Assembly (NCBI GenBank): GCA_015493675.1
Contig: WGCR01000254.1
Location: 1 to 7,178, forward strand
Length of the DNA stretch: 7,178 nucleotides
Direction of reading: 5' to 3'
Origin: Anaerolineae bacterium
GTDB taxonomy: Bacteria; Chloroflexota; Anaerolineae; J102
A program made the position numbers and the translations under genes. The notes below the pieces were generated by a model. The model saw nothing but the letters and a program-made list of their open reading frames with translations, was not told where the DNA came from and ran no database searches. This document shows, one piece after another, positions 4,930 through 7,178 of this stretch (its first letter is position 1; every line of letters starts with the position of its first letter).

Positions 4930-6087
4930 CTACACCCACCCCTCTTCCACGATGGTTTCTTCGGCGGTGATGCCGCGCTTTGCAAGTTCGCGGAAGAAGA
5001 TATCGGTGGGAAGAGCGAGTTCGGCGGAGACCACGCCTTTGGCCAGGGTCTGGCCGTGGGCGATGAGTTGGGCTCCGATGCTGAGGGGGATGCCCACGTT
5101 CTTGAAATAGGCCGATGGCCCGCCCCATTCCTCGGCCGGAGGATGATGGTTGCGATAGGTGGCGACGACCTTGCGCCCGCTGCGCACGCCCGTCACCTGC
5201 ACCACCAGGCCATAGGCCCACACCGGATTCTCCTTGGATTTCGGATTTTCCCACAACAGCCTGGACATGACATCGATGGTGGGCAGGGTCTCGCCGCCGA
5301 TGGTCACCGGGCGGCTGGAAAGCAGGCCGCCGCGCATCAACGATCCCATCAGTTCCATGACATGAGGCGGGAAGCAGCCTCGCACTGCGGCCCGGCGCAG
5401 GGTGGGGAAGGAAAGCGGCAGGGTGTAGGCCTCGTCGTGGGGCACGTAATACACCATCTGCTCGCCAATGTGCTCATGAAAGCGCACCTTGATCCCGCCC
5501 GACATGGGCGGCGTGGGATGCCATTCGCCATCCTCGAAATAGACCTCGCCCCGCTCGCCCTCCTCGGGATTGAACTCCCACAGGGTCGTGCGCAGCAGGC
5601 CCGGCGCCGGAGCCAGACTGCGGAAGGCGGCGAAGAAAACTTCCACTTCGTGGATTTCGTCCATCTGCTCCCAGGCCCGGCGCACCATCATGTTGGTCTG
5701 GCCGGGCGTAGCGCCCACGCCGGGGATGAAGATCATGTCCTTGGCCAGGGCTTTTTCGTGCAGCGCGAACTGCGGGTCCTCGCTGGAAAGATCGAGACCA
5801 TTGACGCCCACTTCGACGCAGGCGGTGTTTACGGCCAGATCGTATTTGAAGGGAAGGCCGTTGACCACCACGTCGAAGCCGGGGAACAGCTTCAACATGC
5901 CGTCGTAGTCATCGGCGTTGAAAAAAATGGGCTTGAGGCGGGGATCGCCGATCTCATCGACCAGGTTGGTGACCGCCTCCAGGTTGTAATCGGCCACAAC
6001 GACCTCATCGAAATCGCTGTATTCAGCCAGATCTCGGGTGGTTTCTTTGCAGACGGCGCCCGCGCCGCCCAGAACAAGTGCTTTCAT
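4930..6087 (-). CDS. Saccharopine dehydrogenase-like NAD(P)-binding oxidoreductase, copy 2
   Basis: This is a complete 385-residue protein with an N-terminal Rossmann domain (MKALVLGGAGAVCKET), Asp33 ending the second strand (VVVADYN, suggesting NAD), DVVVNGLPFKYDLAVNTAC (72-90) and GVGATPGQTN (123-132), all family hallmarks. The third glycine of GxGxxG is replaced by Cys13, whereas copy 1 at the left edge keeps it. The open frame extends 54 codons further upstream, but that part overlaps the divergent hicB gene and reads as noise. ATG 6085-6087 gives the canonical N-terminus, with AGAGA a few bases upstream as a weak ribosome site. It is the first enzyme gene of the visible operon. Saccharopine dehydrogenase-like enzymes join or split a secondary amine between two amino or keto acids, but many members act on other substrates, and the substrate here is unknown. 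Confidence 0.88.
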   Translation of the reverse strand: MKALVLGGAGAVCKETTRDLAEYSDFDEVVVADYNLEAVTNLVDEIGDPRLKPIFFNADDYDGMLKLFPGFDVVVNGLPFKYDLAVNTACVEVGVNGLDLSSEDPQFALHEKALAKDMIFIPGVGATPGQTNMMVRRAWEQMDEIHEVEVFFAAFRSLAPAPGLLRTTLWEFNPEEGERGEVYFEDGEWHPTPPMSGGIKVRFHEHIGEQMVYYVPHDEAYTLPLSFPTLRRAAVRGCFPPHVMELMGSLMRGGLLSSRPVTIGGETLPTIDVMSRLLWENPKSKENPVWAYGLVVQVTGVRSGRKVVATYRNHHPPAEEWGGPSAYFKNVGIPLSIGAQLIAHGQTLAKGVVSAELALPTDIFFRELAKRGITAEETIVEEGWV

Positions 6088-6112
6088 AAGAATGTCTCTT
6101 GGTGAGTCGTGT

Positions 6113-6140
6113 TTGATGTTTGAGGTAATTATTGTATAAT
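6113..6140 (+). promoter_or_regulatory. Sigma-70-type promoter of hicBA
   Basis: TTGATG (6113-6118) and a perfect TATAAT (6135-6140) are separated by 16 bp. Transcription would start near 6147, leaving a leader of about 20 bases before ATG 6166. The whole 6088-6165 gap is AT-rich. I see no comparably good promoter for the divergent dehydrogenase gene. Confidence 0.7.
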
Positions 6141-6141
6141 T
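6127..6141. promoter_or_regulatory. Perfect palindrome over the hicBA -10 box (candidate operator)
   Basis: AATTAT-TGT-ATAATT is a perfect 6-3-6 inverted repeat that contains the entire TATAAT. A repressor bound here would block the promoter. The HicB encoded downstream shows no DNA-binding domain, so the binder could be the HicBA complex or another protein. AT-rich promoters form such palindromes by chance fairly often. Confidence 0.4.
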
Positions 6142-6155
6142 GAAGTCGTTATTAT

Positions 6156-6160
6156 GGAGG
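6156..6160 (+). promoter_or_regulatory. Shine-Dalgarno site that sets the hicB start
   Basis: GGAGG lies five bases before ATG 6166-6168 and overlaps the upstream ATG (6154-6156). It therefore selects the 6166 start and rules out the longer reading. Confidence 0.8.
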
Positions 6161-6165
6161 CTTTC

Positions 6166-6435
6166 ATGTATCAACAGCTCATCGAAAGTGAAAAATGGTC
6201 TTTCACCGTCGTCATTGAGCCTGACGAGGATGGCGGGTTCGTTGCGCACTGCCCGGAATTAAGAGGATGTTGGTCTCAAGGCGAAACAATAGATGAAACG
6301 CTGCACGCGGTTTCGGATGCTATTGCAGGTTGGCTGGCAGCCCGTATCGACTATGAGATTGATCGTTCTGCGACATTGGCGTTTGGGGAAGGGAAACCCT
6401 CCTGGCCCATGACTTTAACGGTAAAAGGCCCGTAA
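6166..6435 (+). CDS. hicB: HicB-family antitoxin
   Basis: This 89-residue protein has the degenerate RNase H-like HicB core: a strand pattern WSFTVVIEPDEDGGFVAHCPELRG (11-34), then the GxTxxEAxxN-like helix start GETIDETLHAVSDAIAGWL. HicB proteins bind and neutralise the HicA mRNA interferase in the cytoplasm. Many HicB proteins carry a C-terminal helix-turn-helix or ribbon-helix-helix; this one ends soon after the core (PMTLTVKGP), so it looks like the short, single-domain type. Its stop codon is one base before the hicA ATG, so the two are co-transcribed and probably translationally coupled, with antitoxin made first. It is transcribed opposite to the metabolic operon from its own promoter. 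GC is near 50% in the first 120 bases counted, lower than the surrounding enzymes, which fits horizontal acquisition. Confidence 0.9.
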   Translation: MYQQLIESEKWSFTVVIEPDEDGGFVAHCPELRGCWSQGETIDETLHAVSDAIAGWLAARIDYEIDRSATLAFGEGKPSWPMTLTVKGP

Positions 6436-6436
6436 A

Positions 6437-6682
6437 ATGCCGCGACTTCCTCGGGCCAGTGCGGAAGAACATATCAAGGTATTTGAACGAGCGGGGTGGC
6501 GTGTCGTCAGAATAACGGCGAGTCATTACATCTTGGGAAAAGAGGGGGAAGATTACCACCTGACAATCCCTTTTCATAAAGGACGAGATGTCAAAATTGG
6601 GCTGCTGAAGGGGTTGATCCGGGATGCGGGGTTGACCAACGAAGCCTATCTTGCTCTATTTCGGGGAAAGAAAAAACGTTAA
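6437..6682 (+). CDS. hicA: HicA-family mRNA interferase toxin
   Basis: This 81-residue protein has the typical HicA layout. MPRLPRASAEEHIKVFERAGWRVVR forms the first helix and strand. The catalytic histidine is His30 in ASHYIL. A strand with LTIPFHKGRDVKIG follows, and then the final helix LLKGLIRDAGL. HicA cleaves mRNA and arrests growth unless bound by HicB. All expected parts are present, so the toxin looks functional. It follows hicB after one base. Its TAA (6680-6682) overlaps the stop of the convergent Lrp/AsnC-type gene (6679-6681), leaving no space for a separate terminator, so hicBA transcripts probably run antisense into that regulator gene. Confidence 0.93.
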   Translation: MPRLPRASAEEHIKVFERAGWRVVRITASHYILGKEGEDYHLTIPFHKGRDVKIGLLKGLIRDAGLTNEAYLALFRGKKKR

Positions 6683-7178
6683 TCTCGCGATTGCTTTACA
6701 CCAATATCGGGCCAGGAGTAAATCTCCTTGACGATTTTTAGATACATGAAGGTCTCGGTCTCTCGCACGCCCTCAATGGCCCGCAGACGGTTGGTGAGAA
6801 ATTCCAGCAGGTGTTCGTTATCCCGAAACACCACTTCGGCGAAAAGATCGTACGCCCCCGCGGTCAGCACCAGGTAGATCACCTCCTCCAACGCAGCGAT
6901 CTCATCGGCCACCGCCTGCAAGTTGGCCCCATCCACCTTGACGCCGATCATGGCCGTGGTGGAAAACCCCAACAGCAGCGGGTTGGTCACCGCCACCACC
7001 TGCAACGCCCCTTCCCGCACCAACCGCTGGTAGCGCTGACGAATCATGCCCGTGGAGACGCCCAAACGCTGGGCGATCTGGGCGAAGGGCGTGCGCCCGT
7101 CCCGCTTCAGCGTGATGATGATGTCGAGATCGATATTATCGAGCTTGATGGGGCTTGTATTTTCATGCTCTTGGGGGA
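6679..7178 (-). CDS. Lrp/AsnC-family transcriptional regulator (5' end outside the window)
   Basis: The reading frame is open from the right edge to TAA 6679-6681 and shows 165 residues, already about full length for the family, so the true start is probably just beyond 7178. A frame beginning at TTG 7063-7065 would lose half of the DNA-binding domain and is wrong. The N-terminal winged helix reads KLDNIDLDIIITLKRDGR, then AQIAQRLGVSTGMIRQRYQRL. The C-terminal ligand-sensing RAM domain reads IYLVLTAGAYDLFAEVVF and continues to VRETETFMYL. The family forms dimers and octamers and responds to amino acids, so it is a plausible regulator of the downstream amino-acid-type operon on the same strand. 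hicBA now separates it from that operon. An ATG at 7164-7166 lies in a different frame that soon stops. Confidence 0.92.
   Translation of the reverse strand, partial: PQEHENTSPIKLDNIDLDIIITLKRDGRTPFAQIAQRLGVSTGMIRQRYQRLVREGALQVVAVTNPLLLGFSTTAMIGVKVDGANLQAVADEIAALEEVIYLVLTAGAYDLFAEVVFRDNEHLLEFLTNRLRAIEGVRETETFMYLKIVKEIYSWPDIGVKQSRD

Noticed and set aside
4828..6105. 425-codon open frame on the plus strand
   Set aside because: It is antisense to the dehydrogenase gene and includes the inverted repeat as coding sequence; no recognisable motif.
6088..6249. 54-residue N-terminal extension of dehydrogenase copy 2
   Set aside because: It overlaps the divergent hicB gene and its promoter; the Rossmann domain normally begins with the first residues, as it does from ATG 6085-6087.
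6660..6700. Bidirectional terminator between hicA and the regulator gene
   Set aside because: The stop codons overlap and I see no hairpin with T-runs on both sides.
7150..7178. Regulator gene starting at ATG 7164-7166
   Set aside because: That ATG is out of frame with the winged-helix coding sequence and reaches a TGA after 19 codons; the correct frame stays open to the window edge.

Overview
The window (about 7.2 kb) reads as a piece of a moderately GC-rich bacterial chromosome. The metabolic genes run near 62-65% GC in the lines I counted by hand. Short periodic repeats (CACGGAGA-, CACGAAGG- and GACGATGG-type units), GxxExxY-family genes, a hicBA pair and a tungsten aldehyde oxidoreductase together resemble Chloroflexota (Anaerolineae-like) genomes. 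That taxonomic guess rests on general impression and is low confidence.

The backbone is a set of minus-strand metabolic genes, listed here in transcription order. They are an Lrp/AsnC-type regulator (enters at the right edge, ends at 6679), a saccharopine-dehydrogenase-like oxidoreductase (6087-4930), a class III PLP aminotransferase of the glutamate-1-semialdehyde aminomutase type (4787-3477), a tungsten-pterin aldehyde:ferredoxin oxidoreductase (2890-1016) and a second saccharopine-dehydrogenase-like protein that leaves the window at the left edge (422-<1). The set suggests an anaerobic amino-acid or amine pathway. A Rossmann dehydrogenase would act on a substituted amino acid, the PLP enzyme would move or remove an amino group, and the AOR would oxidise the resulting aldehyde while reducing ferredoxin. 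The substrate cannot be read from the sequence.

Every gap in this backbone holds accessory DNA. A plus-strand hicBA toxin-antitoxin pair lies between the regulator and the first enzyme, with its own promoter and a palindrome over the -10 box. A 69-bp imperfect inverted repeat lies between dehydrogenase and aminotransferase. Two separate cassettes, each a GxxExxY (PD-(D/E)XK nuclease-like) gene framed by inverted arrays of short CACGRAGR-type repeats, lie in the next two gaps. The repeat elements begin 0-6 bp after the stop codon of the preceding gene, and in one case supply that stop codon. The cargo I counted is clearly lower in GC (about 48-51%) than the host genes.

The main candidate for something undescribed is this repeat-framed GxxExxY cassette. 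Two diverged copies (roughly 45% protein identity) with different but related repeat families occupy two junctions of one operon, co-oriented with it, and both keep the full set of PD-(D/E)XK/RecB-like motif residues.
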